64,000 nucleotides of DNA from Pseudomonas oryzae (GCF_900104805.1 NZ_LT629751.1:1345001-1409000); one strand, 5' to 3'; positions 25,948 to 35,088 are shown, counted from the stretch's first letter. A program made the numbers and translations. Notes: generated from the letters alone by a model not told the origin.

Positions 25948-26895
25948 ATGACCGAACTCACCGCAGCCCCGTCCTCCGCCAGCGGCCTGCCCTCGGGGGA
26001 GGAGCTGTTCCCGATTCGTGAGGTGGTGCGTCTCACCGGCGTCAATCCGGTGACCCTGCGCGCCTGGGAGCGGCGCTACGGGCTGATCCAGCCGGTGCGC
26101 ACCGAGGGCGGCCATCGCCTCTACTCGCAGAGCGACATCGAGGCGATCCGCAGCATCATCGCCTGGACCGAGCGCGGCGTGGCGGTGAGCAAGGTCGGCA
26201 GCCTGCTGGCCCGCAACCACGAGGACAAGGCCGCGCGACCGGTCGAGGAAGGGGTCTCCAGCGGCGAGTGGGGCGAATGGCAGGAGCGCCTGCGCGAGGC
26301 GGTGCGCCACTTCGACGAGGCGCGCCTGGAGCAGCTCTACGGCCAGGTGTTCTCCACCTATCCGCTGGCCGTGGTGTTCCAGGACGTCCTCATGCCGCTG
26401 TGGCAGGAGTTGCAGCAGCCGAGCGGCTTCGGCCAGGCCAGCCAGTGGCTGTTCCTCGATGCCTTCCTGCGCGCGCGCGTGCTGCAGCGTCTGCAGTTTG
26501 CCCGGGCCGGAGCGCGCGACTGCGTGCTGGTGGCGGCGATCCCCGAGCAGTCCCGCGAGCTGGAGCTGCTGGTCACGGCGCTGCTGCTCGGCGGCGACAG
26601 CAATCCGGTGCGGGTGCTGGGTCTCGGTCAGCCGCTGGAGGAGCTGCCGCTGGTCTGCCAGGAGGTCAGTCCCCAGGCGCTGGTGCTGTATTCCACCCAG
26701 GCGCCCAGCGCCGCGCTGCTGCGCCAGCTCGCCCGCCTGGTGTTGACCCTCGACTGCCCGCTGGCCCTGGCCGGCGAGGCTTCGGTGCTCGGCGAAGACA
26801 GCCTGGCCGGCAGCGCCATCGCCTGCCTGGGCAACTCCGGGCGCCTCATGCAGCGCCGTCTGGCGCAGTTTCTCGTCGGCCACCTCGATACCTGA
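25948..26895 (+). CDS. Second LitR/CarH-family MerR regulator (PplR2/3-like)
   Basis: A 315-residue paralogue of the regulator at 22876. The HTH segment LFPIREVVRLTGVNPVTLRAWERRYGLIQP is nearly the same, then GHRLYSQSDIEAIRSII and ERGVAVSKVGSLL. The C-terminal half is helical then Rossmann-like and lacks the cobalamin-ligand DxHxxG motif. ATG 25948 follows a possible promoter (TTGCAA, 15 bases, TACAAT at 25918). It is divergent from the LOV gene at 168 bases distance, matching the pplR/ppSB-LOV cognate-pair layout. Confidence 0.82.
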   Translation: MTELTAAPSSASGLPSGEELFPIREVVRLTGVNPVTLRAWERRYGLIQPVRTEGGHRLYSQSDIEAIRSIIAWTERGVAVSKVGSLLARNHEDKAARPVEEGVSSGEWGEWQERLREAVRHFDEARLEQLYGQVFSTYPLAVVFQDVLMPLWQELQQPSGFGQASQWLFLDAFLRARVLQRLQFARAGARDCVLVAAIPEQSRELELLVTALLLGGDSNPVRVLGLGQPLEELPLVCQEVSPQALVLYSTQAPSAALLRQLARLVLTLDCPLALAGEASVLGEDSLAGSAIACLGNSGRLMQRRLAQFLVGHLDT

Positions 26896-26906
26896 GGCGC
26901 GCCGTC

Positions 26907-27875
26907 TTACCGCTCGTCGTCGCCCGGCGCGGCTAGCGCGCGCGCCGGCTCGGCCGGCCGCAGCGCGAGACCGCCGAAGGAAATCGCCGGATCGATGTAG
27001 CGCAGCGCCGAACTGGCGTCCTTCCAGCCCACGTAGCTCATCAGTGCCTTGAGATCCCAGCCGTTGCGCGTCGCCCAGGTGGCGAAGCCGCGACGCAGCG
27101 AGTGACTGCTGTATGCGCCGGCGGCGATGCCGGCGCGGCCGAGGATCTGCCGCAGCAGGGCGATCAGGCTGCCGGCGTGCAGGCCGTCCTCGCCGAGGTT
27201 GCCCCAGCGGTCGATGCGGCGGAACACCGGCCCCTGCTGCAGGCCGGAGGCGCTCAGCCAGTTCAGATAGGCCTCGACCGGACACAGTCGCGCCAGCGCC
27301 GGCGCCTGGTAGGTGGTGCCGCGATGCGCGCGGTCGCCCTTGGCGTGGGGCAGGAACAGGCTCATGCCGCTGCCGGCTTCGGCGCGGATGTCCTCGACGC
27401 GCAGACGGCTCAGCTCGTCGCTGCGAAAGCCGCGCCAGAAGCCGATCAGCAGCAGCGCGGCATCGCGCCGGCAGCGCAGCAGGTTGGCGCGCTCGCCGCG
27501 CAGGGCGGCGTCGATCGCCTCGCGCTCCAGCCATTTCACCGCCTGCTCGAGATGCTGCAACTGCAGCGGCGCGGCCTGTCTGGGTTGCGCCGGGTGCAGG
27601 GCGCGGATGCCCTTGAGCACCTGGCGCACCGCCGGCGCCTTGGTCGGATCGGGAAAGCCCTGGCTGAGGTGCCACTGCGCCAGCGCCGCCAGCCGCTGCT
27701 TGAGGGTGCTGTAGGCCAGCGTGCCGGCGTGGGCGGCCAGGTAGCGCAGGATGCTCTCGCTGCTCGCCGGCAGGAAGCCGCCCCAGCTCACCTCGAAGTG
27801 CTCGATGGCCGACTGATAGCTGCGCCGGGTGTTCTCCCGCGTGCCGGCCTGTATGTAGCGCTCGACCTCGTTCAT
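26907..27875 (-). CDS. Tyrosine recombinase/integrase
   Basis: A 322-residue site-specific recombinase. An N-terminal SAM-like core-binding domain (NTRRSYQSAIEHFEVSW) precedes the catalytic domain with Arg in WRGFRSDELSRLR, HSLRRGFATW (His-x-x-Arg) and the nucleophile Tyr in SALRYIDP. All key residues are present, so it should be active. It is convergent with litR2, 11 bases away, and divergent from a KfrA-like gene. No phage or island genes surround it, and I saw no att-site duplication. Confidence 0.88.
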   Translation of the reverse strand: MNEVERYIQAGTRENTRRSYQSAIEHFEVSWGGFLPASSESILRYLAAHAGTLAYSTLKQRLAALAQWHLSQGFPDPTKAPAVRQVLKGIRALHPAQPRQAAPLQLQHLEQAVKWLEREAIDAALRGERANLLRCRRDAALLLIGFWRGFRSDELSRLRVEDIRAEAGSGMSLFLPHAKGDRAHRGTTYQAPALARLCPVEAYLNWLSASGLQQGPVFRRIDRWGNLGEDGLHAGSLIALLRQILGRAGIAAGAYSSHSLRRGFATWATRNGWDLKALMSYVGWKDASSALRYIDPAISFGGLALRPAEPARALAAPGDDER

Positions 27876-27941
27876 CGCCCCGTTCCCGCGGCAAACGTAC
27901 CGAAAGGCAGCTTTCGGCGGACTGTTTGCGCCTTCCGATTG

Positions 27942-28026
27942 GATAATTCCTGATTATCTTATCAGAAGATCTGCGGATAAACGGCGTTCGTTAGCTGGAT
28001 ATTCAGTACGTAAATACATAGTATGT
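27942..28026. promoter_or_regulatory. Palindromes between the divergent integrase and kfrA-like genes
   Basis: GATAAT-TCCTG-ATTATC (27942-27958) is followed by further TTATC/GATAA copies to about 27979. A perfect TACATA-G-TATGTA (28014-28026) is flanked on both sides by AGTACG. The layout suggests operators for the KfrA-like DNA-binding protein acting on both genes. Confidence 0.5.
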
Positions 28027-28056
28027 AAAACAGTACGAAATCGTCGGAGCACGACC

Positions 28057-29115
28057 ATGGCCCGAGGCGGGATCAACAAGGCGCTGGTGCAGCAGGCACG
28101 CCGCGCGCTGCTGCAGCGCGGCGAGCACCCGAGCATCGATGCGGTACGTATCGAGCTGGGCAATACCGGCTCCAAGTCGACCATCCATCGCTATCTCAAG
28201 GAGCTGGAGGAGGCCGAAGCGGGGCAGGACAGCGCGCCCAAGGCGCTAAGCACCCGGCTGGCGGAGCTGGTCGGCGAGCTGGCGGCGCAGCTGGAGGAGG
28301 AGGCGCAGGCCGCGGTGGCCGCCGACCGCGAGGCCCTGGCGCAGGAGCGCATCGGCTATCTGCAGCGCCTGGAGCAGGCCGAGGCGCGTATCCGCCAGCT
28401 GGAAGGCGAGGGCGCCAGCCTGTCCGCAGCATTGCAGGAAACCCGCGACAGGCTGCATGCGGAACAGCAGCAGCTGCAGCAGGCGCGCATCGACGTCGCC
28501 CGCCTGCAACAGCTCGAGCTGGACCTCGGCCAGCGTCTGGTCGACCGCGACGCGCAGCTGCAGTCGCTGGAAGACAAGCACCGCCACGCCCGCGAGGCGC
28601 TTGAGCACTACCGCCAGGCCAGCCGGGAACAGCGCGAGCAGGAACAGCGCCGCCACGAGGCGCAGGTGCAGCAGCTGCAGATGGAGAACCGCCAGCTGCA
28701 GCAGAGCCTGATCGTCAGGCAGGACGAACTGACCCGCCTCAACCGCGACAACGAGCGGCTGGCCACCGAAGGCGGGCAACTGCGCCGGGAGCAGGTCGCG
28801 CAGCGCGAAGCCGTTGCCCGGCAGAGCGAGGAACTCGCCAGCCTGAACGGCCGTCTCAGCCTGGCGCTGTCGGCCCGCGAAGGGCTGCAGGCGCGCAGCG
28901 AGGCCCTGCAGGCGGAAGTGGAACGTCTGGCGCAGGCGCTGGCCGCGCAGGATCGGCAGACCGAGGCGCTGCAGGCCAGCCTGAGCGAGATGGCCGGGCA
29001 TCTGAGCCGACTGCACCAGCCGCCGGCGCCGGAGGCCGCGGATCCGCCAGGCGAAGGCAGCGCAGCGCAAGCGGATGCCGCGGGCGAAAACGTCCCGGGA
29101 AACCCGATACCATGA
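28057..29115 (+). CDS. KfrA-like DNA-binding coiled-coil protein
   Basis: A 352-residue protein. Residues 1-50 match the KfrA N-terminal DNA-binding domain (INKALVQQARRALLQRGEHPSIDAVRIELGNTGSKSTIHRYLKEL). From about 60 to 325 it is almost pure coiled coil, rich in Leu, Gln, Glu and Arg. KfrA of IncP plasmids is an autorepressor and helps plasmid partition. Chromosomal relatives next to a recombinase are common in Pseudomonas, but their role is not established. Confidence 0.85.
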   Translation: MARGGINKALVQQARRALLQRGEHPSIDAVRIELGNTGSKSTIHRYLKELEEAEAGQDSAPKALSTRLAELVGELAAQLEEEAQAAVAADREALAQERIGYLQRLEQAEARIRQLEGEGASLSAALQETRDRLHAEQQQLQQARIDVARLQQLELDLGQRLVDRDAQLQSLEDKHRHAREALEHYRQASREQREQEQRRHEAQVQQLQMENRQLQQSLIVRQDELTRLNRDNERLATEGGQLRREQVAQREAVARQSEELASLNGRLSLALSAREGLQARSEALQAEVERLAQALAAQDRQTEALQASLSEMAGHLSRLHQPPAPEAADPPGEGSAAQADAAGENVPGNPIP

Positions 29116-29152
29116 CGCCGCACCTCCCAATGGCCCGACCTGGAACAGTCGC

Positions 29153-31129
29153 ATGCTGGCTGCGCTGAAACGCTACAAACTCCTGATCTCCGGCACTCTG
29201 GCGCGCTGCTTCCCGCGTACCACCGCCTACCTGCGCGCCGAAGGCGAGGCGGCGTTGCTGCATCGCACGCCCCGGGAGCGGTCGCAGGCGGAGCCATCGT
29301 GCCCGGCCAAGACCAGGAGCAAGCCGGCCAGCGCCGACAAGAAAGCCGCCAAGGCCAAGCCGGCCAACAGCACCAGGAAGACGGCCAGCTCACGCCGCCA
29401 ATCCGGGCCGCGGGCCAGCGCCGGTATCTACGGCCCGGCACCGCTGGCGGTCGATGACGCGCAGGTCAGCGCCATGCGCGAGCGTGTCGCCCAGGCGGTG
29501 GCGGCCGGGGTGCTGCGCGCGCCCTCCGAGGAGCAGTGGGCGATGATCCTCGGCCGCCAGCCGGTCACGCGCATCTTCGCCGGCGCCGGCTCGGGCAAGT
29601 CGACCACCCTGGTGCTGCGCGTGGTGTTCATGCTCTGCCACCTGGGCATCCGCCCCGAGCGGCTGACGGTGATCTCCTTCACCAACGCCTCCTGCTCCGA
29701 GCTGCGCGAGCAGCTGAGCCGGGTGCTGGGCTTCTGGCAGTACCCCTTCGACGCCCGTCAGGCACGCGACTGCGTGCGCACCTTCCACTCGGCGATGGCC
29801 GCGCTGGCCCGCCAGCAGCTGGGCGATCCCGTGTGGTTCGAGCAGCTGGACGACAAGGGCGCCTCGGCCGACGAGCCGGACAACCCGCTGGGCGGCGGCC
29901 GTCTGCGCCTGGCCCAGCAGCGCCTGCTCAAGCAGGCCTACCAGCGTTGCTATGCCGAGGAGGCGGAGTTCGCCGGGCAGGTCCACACGATGCTCGGCCT
30001 GCCACCGCCGGGCGCCGGCAAGCGTGGCCGGGCGCCGCTGGAGGGCCTGCGCTTGGCCGGCGAGTTCGCCGCCGTGCCGCTGTTCGAGGCCTTCCATGCC
30101 CAGGCGGGGTTCATCGAGAGCATCGGCCTGCGCATCGACCAGCTGGAGCCGCAAGAGCTCGACTGCCCGCCGCGCGAGCGGCTGTTCGTCGCGGCGCTGG
30201 TGACCTTCTGGCGCCATTTCGACGCGGTGCTCAAGGAACAGGGCCTGCAGACCTTCAACGGTGCCTTCCAGCGCCTCACCCAGTTGCTGACCGAGGGCGA
30301 CGAGCGGATCCCGAGCGAGCGCCTGGCCCCCTTCAGCCACCTGCTGATCGACGAGTTCCAGGACATTTCCCCGCAGATCGTCCAGTGGCTGCAGGCCGTC
30401 CACGCCAGCCTGGCGCGCCGCGGCGAGGCGGTCAGCCTGATGGCCATCGGCGACGACTGGCAGTCGATCTATGGCTGGCGGGGCAGCTCGCCCGAGCTGT
30501 TCATGGTTTTCGACCGCCACTTCCCGGGCAAGGGCCGGGCGAAACGCAGCGCGGTGCTGACCCTGGCCACCAACTATCGCAGCATCGAGCCGGTGATCCG
30601 TGCCGGCGAGGCGGTGCTGGCGGAAGTCGCGGTCAAGCAGACCAAGACCTGCCAGGCGGTCAAGGCCCCGCAGCCGGGCGATCATGGCGTGCGCCTGGTG
30701 ACCGGCTTCGACCTCAAGAGCCAGCTGCCGGAGCTGCTCGCCGAGATTCGCGCGCAGTGCCAGCACGTCGCCGGCCGCCAGTCGAGCGAGCGCACGGCGG
30801 TGCTGGTGCTCAGCCGGCGCAACGAGGCCCTCAAGCAGATCCAGGGCGCGCTGGAGCGCAAGCTGCCGGTCAAGGCCATGACCATCCACCGCGCCAAGGG
30901 GCTGCAGGCCGAGGTGGCGATCATCGTCGACGACTGCGCCGCGCCCGAACCGCACCCGCTGCGCAACGCGCTGTACGCGCGCGCCGGCTGGTTCTGCAAC
31001 AGCTACGACCAGGCCATGCAGGACGAGAGCCTGCGCCTGGCCTACGTGGCGATCACCCGCGGGGTGAGCCGGGTGCTGTGGTACACCCGCAAGGTCCAGG
31101 GCGCCACGCGTCTGCTGCCGCGGAGCTGA
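29153..31129 (+). CDS. UvrD/Rep-family DNA helicase
   Basis: A 658-residue superfamily 1 helicase with all main motifs: Walker A AGAGSGKST (about residues 142-150), IDEFQDIS (motif II), GDDWQSIYGWRG (motif III), TNYRS (motif IV), TIHRAKGLQ (motif V) and AYVAITRG (motif VI). A basic, low-complexity N-terminal stretch (about 30-105, rich in Lys, Ala and Ser) could bind DNA. It starts 37 bases after the KfrA-like gene, so they are likely one operon. An earlier start at 29075 would overlap that gene and lacks similarity. Confidence 0.88.
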   Translation: MLAALKRYKLLISGTLARCFPRTTAYLRAEGEAALLHRTPRERSQAEPSCPAKTRSKPASADKKAAKAKPANSTRKTASSRRQSGPRASAGIYGPAPLAVDDAQVSAMRERVAQAVAAGVLRAPSEEQWAMILGRQPVTRIFAGAGSGKSTTLVLRVVFMLCHLGIRPERLTVISFTNASCSELREQLSRVLGFWQYPFDARQARDCVRTFHSAMAALARQQLGDPVWFEQLDDKGASADEPDNPLGGGRLRLAQQRLLKQAYQRCYAEEAEFAGQVHTMLGLPPPGAGKRGRAPLEGLRLAGEFAAVPLFEAFHAQAGFIESIGLRIDQLEPQELDCPPRERLFVAALVTFWRHFDAVLKEQGLQTFNGAFQRLTQLLTEGDERIPSERLAPFSHLLIDEFQDISPQIVQWLQAVHASLARRGEAVSLMAIGDDWQSIYGWRGSSPELFMVFDRHFPGKGRAKRSAVLTLATNYRSIEPVIRAGEAVLAEVAVKQTKTCQAVKAPQPGDHGVRLVTGFDLKSQLPELLAEIRAQCQHVAGRQSSERTAVLVLSRRNEALKQIQGALERKLPVKAMTIHRAKGLQAEVAIIVDDCAAPEPHPLRNALYARAGWFCNSYDQAMQDESLRLAYVAITRGVSRVLWYTRKVQGATRLLPRS

Positions 31130-31216
31130 CGGCGAGGCGCTTGCCGGCGGCGGCGTGCGCACCTAGAGTCGGTGGATCAGGAACCATCACCCCTTCGGTT
31201 CGGAGCCGACTGAACA

Positions 31217-32140
31217 ATGAGCACGCGCCGCAGCGATCCCTTGGCCCAGGTCAGCGACTTCGATATCCGCCTGCTCAAGCTGTTCCGCAGTGTGGTCGAG
31301 TGCGGCGGCTTCTCGGCGGCGGAGGGTGTGCTGGGCATCGGTCGCTCGGCGATCAGCCAGCAGATGAGCGACCTCGAGCAGCGCCTCGGCCTGCGCCTGT
31401 GCCAGCGCGGGCGCGGCGGCTTCGCCCTGACAGAGGAGGGCCACGAGGTGTACCACGCCAGCCTGCGCCTGCTGGCCTCGCTGGAGAGCTTCCGCACCGA
31501 GGTCAACGGCCTGCACCGCCACCTGCGCGGCGAGCTGAACATCGGCCTCACTGACAACCTGGTCACCGTGCCGCACATGCGCGTGACCCACGCCCTGGCG
31601 CGCCTCAAGGAGCGCGGACCGGGAGTGCGCATCCAGATCCGTATGATCCCGCCGAGCGAGGTGGAGCAGGGCGTGCTCGACGGCCGCCTGCACGTCGGCG
31701 TGGTACCGCAGGCCGGCGCGCTGAGCGGGCTGGAGTACCACTTCCTCTACGAGGAGCGCTCGCAGCTGTACTGCGCGGTCGGTCATCCGCTGTACTACGC
31801 GGACGAAAACGAGCTGGACGACGAGCGCCTCAACGCCCAGGACGCCATCGCGCCGACCTTCCGCCTGCCGGCCGAGGCGCGCGCCCACTACCAGGCGCTG
31901 CGCTGCACGGCCAGCGCCTCCGACCGCGAGGGCATGGCCTTCCTGATCCTCACCGGCCGCTACATCGGCTACCTGCCCGACCACTACGCCCGCCAGTGGG
32001 TGCAGGAAGGGCGCCTGCGCGCGCTCAAGCCGGCCGCGCGCTGCTACGACATCAGCCTGGCCTGCGTGACCCGCAAGGGGCGCCGGCCGCATCTGGTGCT
32101 GGAGAGCTTTCTTCAGGCGCTGGGGGCGGGCGGCGCCTGA
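31217..32140 (+). CDS. LysR-family transcriptional regulator
   Basis: A 307-residue LysR protein. The HTH is FRSVVECGGFSAAEGVLGIGRSAISQQMSDLEQRLGLRL (about residues 24-62), followed by a substrate-binding domain. It stands alone between the helicase gene and a strong hairpin. Its target is not evident, and it may regulate a gene elsewhere. Confidence 0.85.
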   Translation: MSTRRSDPLAQVSDFDIRLLKLFRSVVECGGFSAAEGVLGIGRSAISQQMSDLEQRLGLRLCQRGRGGFALTEEGHEVYHASLRLLASLESFRTEVNGLHRHLRGELNIGLTDNLVTVPHMRVTHALARLKERGPGVRIQIRMIPPSEVEQGVLDGRLHVGVVPQAGALSGLEYHFLYEERSQLYCAVGHPLYYADENELDDERLNAQDAIAPTFRLPAEARAHYQALRCTASASDREGMAFLILTGRYIGYLPDHYARQWVQEGRLRALKPAARCYDISLACVTRKGRRPHLVLESFLQALGAGGA

Positions 32141-32190
32141 ATGCGCTGACGGAAGAGGACAGGCTACGAGATAGCAATCGCAGCCGATGA

Positions 32191-32216
32191 AGGCCCCCGC
32201 TGATGAGCGGGGGCCT
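32191..32216. terminator. Hairpin between lysR and the TonB receptor gene
   Basis: Perfect 11-bp stem AGGCCCCCGCT/AGCGGGGGCCT with loop GATG, between two convergent genes. It can serve both directions; neither side has a long T tract. Confidence 0.7.
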
Positions 32217-32248
32217 GCTCGGTAAAGCCGATAACAAGGAAGCTGGAT

Positions 32249-34450
32249 TCAGAAGCGATAGTTCGCGCTCACCTCCAGGGTGCGAGGCGCGCCGGGGGTG
32301 ATCAGGTCCACCGAGCCATGGGCGGAGGCGTAGTACTCCTTGTCGAAGACGTTCTTCAGGCGCAGGGCCGCATCCCATTGCGGCTCGGCGTAGAACAGCG
32401 CCGCGTCGTAGGTGGTGTAGCTGGGCATCACCACCTTGTTGTCCAGGGAGGTGAAGCGCTCGTCGACGTAGTTGGCGCCTGCGCCCACACGCCAGCCCGG
32501 GTTCAGCGAGCGCACCACCCAGAGGTTGGCGGTGTTGCGCGGGGTCAGGGTGGGGGTCTGGCCTTCGTTGGCTACGCCGTTGGTCTTGGCCGGGGACTCG
32601 GTGATCTCCGCGTCCAGGTAGGCGTAGCCGCCATAGACCTGCCACTTGTCGGTGAGCTGGCCGCTGAAGGTGGCTTCGAAGCCATCGGTGCGCTGCTCGC
32701 CGGCCAGCACCGTCAGGCTGGTCGCGGGATCGACGGCCTTTATGTTGGTGCGTTCGAGGCGGAATATCGCCGCGGTCACCGACAGGCGGCTGTCCAGCAG
32801 GTCCCACTTGGCGCCCAGCTCGTAGTTGGTGGTCTCTTCCGGCTCCAGATTTTCGATTGCCGGGCTGAGCTGGAACACTTCACCCGAGGGCTGGAAGCTG
32901 CGGCTGACCGAGACGTAGTAGGACTGCATCTGATCCGGCTGGAACACCAAACCGGCGCGCGGGCTCCAGGTCTTGTCGGTACGGTCGAGGTCGACGTTCT
33001 GCACACGCTGATCGTCGAATTCCTGGCCGTAGATGTCGTAGCGCACGCCGAGCAGCGCCTTCCACTGGGCACTCAGTTCGATCAGGTCCTGCACGTAGAA
33101 GCCGGCGGTTTCCTGATAGTTGTGGCCTTTGGCGCTCAGGGTGCTGGCGTGCTCGGGCACCGGCACCAGGGCATCGCGGTAGACCGGTACCTGGGCCACG
33201 TTGGCCTGGTTGAACACACGCTGGTACTTGTCCTGGTAACCCAGTTCCATGCCGTACAGCAGGTTGTGCTGCATGCCCGCCAGCTGGAGTTGCTGCTTCA
33301 GGTCGGTCTGGTTGAACACACCGTACTCATCGCGCGCCACGTTGCCACGGTTCAGCTTCACCAGCAGTTCGCCGTTGGCCGCGGTGACGAAGCGGTTCGC
33401 GCTGCTGTCGGCCAGGGTGTTGTTGCGGTCCAGATCGTAGTGGTAGTAGCGGGTAGTGTTGGTCAGGCTCAGATCATCGTTGATCCGGTAGTCCAGAGCG
33501 GCGGAGAGGGAGAAAACCTCGCTGCGAACGTAGTCCTGGTCCGCATCGCCGGAGCCGAAGCGCTTCTCGCGGTCGACATCGACCGGGCGATCGCCGAAGG
33601 CGGGGATGCCGAAATCGATCAGGCGCTTGTCGTAGAGGTAGGTGGCCCCGAGGTTCAGCTCCAGGTCGTCGGACAGGCGGAAGTAGGCGGAAGGTGCGAT
33701 GGCCTTGCGGTCGACGTAGCCGTCGTCGCGGAAGGTGTCGCTGTCCTCGTGGGCGCCGGTGACGCGGAATGCCTTGTCGCCCTGCGGGTCGGCGCTACCG
33801 GCGTCGAACTGGGTGCGGCGCTTGCCTTCGCTGTCGAAGCTGACACCCACTTCCTGCCTGGGGTCGAAGCCGGGCTTCTTGCTCACGCTGTTGATCAGAC
33901 CGCCGGAAGAGCCGCGGCCATAGAGCACGGCGGCCGGGCCTTTGATCACTTCGACCCGTTCGATGTTGGAGAGATCACGGAAATACAGGGCATCGTCGCG
34001 GATGCCGTCGATGAACTGGTCGCCAATGGCGCTGAAGCCGCGGATGGTGACCTGGTCGCGCTGACCGTCGCCGTTGGACAGGCCGACGCCGGGCACGTTC
34101 TTGAGCACGTCCTCCATGGACTGGGCGCCCTGATCCTTGATCACGCTCTCGGGCACCACGTTGACCGTCTGCGGGATGTCGCGCAATGGAGCGTCGATTT
34201 TCAGTGCGGCCTTGCTTTCGCTGGCCTTGTAGCTTTCCTGTTCATTCGCGCTGCTGATACTGGTGGCCGGAATTTCCAGAGCCGTCTGCGATTCGGCATG
34301 CAGTGCGGGGGCGACGAGCAAACCGAGCAGTGGCAGACAGGCGGGTTTGAGGCGGCGAAACGTCTCTCCGTGCTCCTTGGCATTGTTACGCGGCTTGCAA
34401 ATGGCCAACCGGCTGGCCGAGATGCCGATCTGGCGGGTGGTGGTTCTCAT
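32249..34450 (-). CDS. TonB-dependent siderophore receptor (Fiu/PiuA-like)
   Basis: A 733-residue outer-membrane receptor. An N-terminal signal ends near ALHA (about residue 52). The plug domain has LRDIPQTVNVVPESVIKDQGAQS and GFSAIGDQFIDGIRDDALYFRDLSNIERVEVIKGPAAVLYGRGSSGGLINSVSKKP, and the barrel ends VSANYRF with a terminal Phe. It resembles catecholate receptors of the Fiu/PiuA kind. The ATG at 34450 has an AAGGAG site about 11 bases upstream. A Fur box upstream predicts iron repression. The actual siderophore is not evident. Confidence 0.88.
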   Translation of the reverse strand: MRTTTRQIGISASRLAICKPRNNAKEHGETFRRLKPACLPLLGLLVAPALHAESQTALEIPATSISSANEQESYKASESKAALKIDAPLRDIPQTVNVVPESVIKDQGAQSMEDVLKNVPGVGLSNGDGQRDQVTIRGFSAIGDQFIDGIRDDALYFRDLSNIERVEVIKGPAAVLYGRGSSGGLINSVSKKPGFDPRQEVGVSFDSEGKRRTQFDAGSADPQGDKAFRVTGAHEDSDTFRDDGYVDRKAIAPSAYFRLSDDLELNLGATYLYDKRLIDFGIPAFGDRPVDVDREKRFGSGDADQDYVRSEVFSLSAALDYRINDDLSLTNTTRYYHYDLDRNNTLADSSANRFVTAANGELLVKLNRGNVARDEYGVFNQTDLKQQLQLAGMQHNLLYGMELGYQDKYQRVFNQANVAQVPVYRDALVPVPEHASTLSAKGHNYQETAGFYVQDLIELSAQWKALLGVRYDIYGQEFDDQRVQNVDLDRTDKTWSPRAGLVFQPDQMQSYYVSVSRSFQPSGEVFQLSPAIENLEPEETTNYELGAKWDLLDSRLSVTAAIFRLERTNIKAVDPATSLTVLAGEQRTDGFEATFSGQLTDKWQVYGGYAYLDAEITESPAKTNGVANEGQTPTLTPRNTANLWVVRSLNPGWRVGAGANYVDERFTSLDNKVVMPSYTTYDAALFYAEPQWDAALRLKNVFDKEYYASAHGSVDLITPGAPRTLEVSANYRF

Positions 34451-34654
34451 GCGGGGTGACACTCCTTGGGGTTGTGACGGCAATCCGGCTTTTTCGAGGC
34501 GAGCGGAAGCAGGCCCCGATCGTGTATTCGGTGCTTCGGTTGCGATGGGGCTGTTCAATGGGTGGCGTCTGGAGATCGCCGCGCAGGGGGATCAGTGCTG
34601 TCGTGGCCTCGCATGCGCGAGCGAGGCAAATAGAAATTCAATTCCCTTGCTGTT

Positions 34655-34673
34655 GAGAATTGTTATCAATATG
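34655..34673 (-). promoter_or_regulatory. Fur box upstream of the TonB receptor
   Basis: On the minus strand the 19 bases CATATTGATAACAATTCTC match the Fur consensus at 14 of 19 positions. It lies 205 bases before the receptor start and implies repression by iron-loaded Fur. Confidence 0.75.
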
Positions 34674-34893
34674 CAAGGGGAATGTAAAGTCCCAGTGCCC
34701 AAGATGGTCGACAGCTCACAACCGCAGGGCCGCGGGCAAGGGATGGCGCAGGTCGCGCCCAATCACGAAGGGGGCCTTGGTCTGTTGCGACGCCGGGCGG
34801 AGGAGAAGAGGGGAAGCGCACCTGAACGGCAGTCAGGTGGCGGAGGGAGGCACGCGAGACCCGCCAGAGGCGTCGCGCCTCGCGTGCAACGAC

Positions 34894-35088
34894 TCAGGCG
34901 CCGAACTTGATGGTGCCGATGGCCACGGCGCCAACCAGATACCAGCCGACGGCCGAAGTCACGGCCAGGGCCATGCCGCCCAGCCAGATGCCCAGGGCGA
35001 TCTCGTAGGCCAGCCGCCGTTCGCGGCGCGGGGCGGCCGCTCTTGGGCGATAGTCGTCGTAGTCGTCTTCGTCTCGAATTGCACGCAT
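34894..35088 (-). CDS. Small membrane protein, unknown function
   Basis: A 64-residue protein: an acidic-basic head (MRAIRDEDDYDDYRPRAAAPRRERR) followed by one or two hydrophobic segments (LAYEIALGIWLGGMALAVTSAVGWYLVGAVAIGTI). The composition is that of a genuine small inner-membrane protein. It lies downstream of norR on the same strand, 90 bases away. No function can be proposed. Confidence 0.6.
   Translation of the reverse strand: MRAIRDEDDYDDYRPRAAAPRRERRLAYEIALGIWLGGMALAVTSAVGWYLVGAVAIGTIKFGA

Noticed and set aside
29075-29152. Earlier start for the UvrD-type helicase.
   Set aside because: Would overlap the KfrA-like gene and adds residues unlike any helicase; 29153 is a better start.
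26907-31129. Reading the recombinase region as a prophage or integrative element.
   Set aside because: No capsid, terminase, excisionase, relaxase or tRNA-site duplication is visible on either side.
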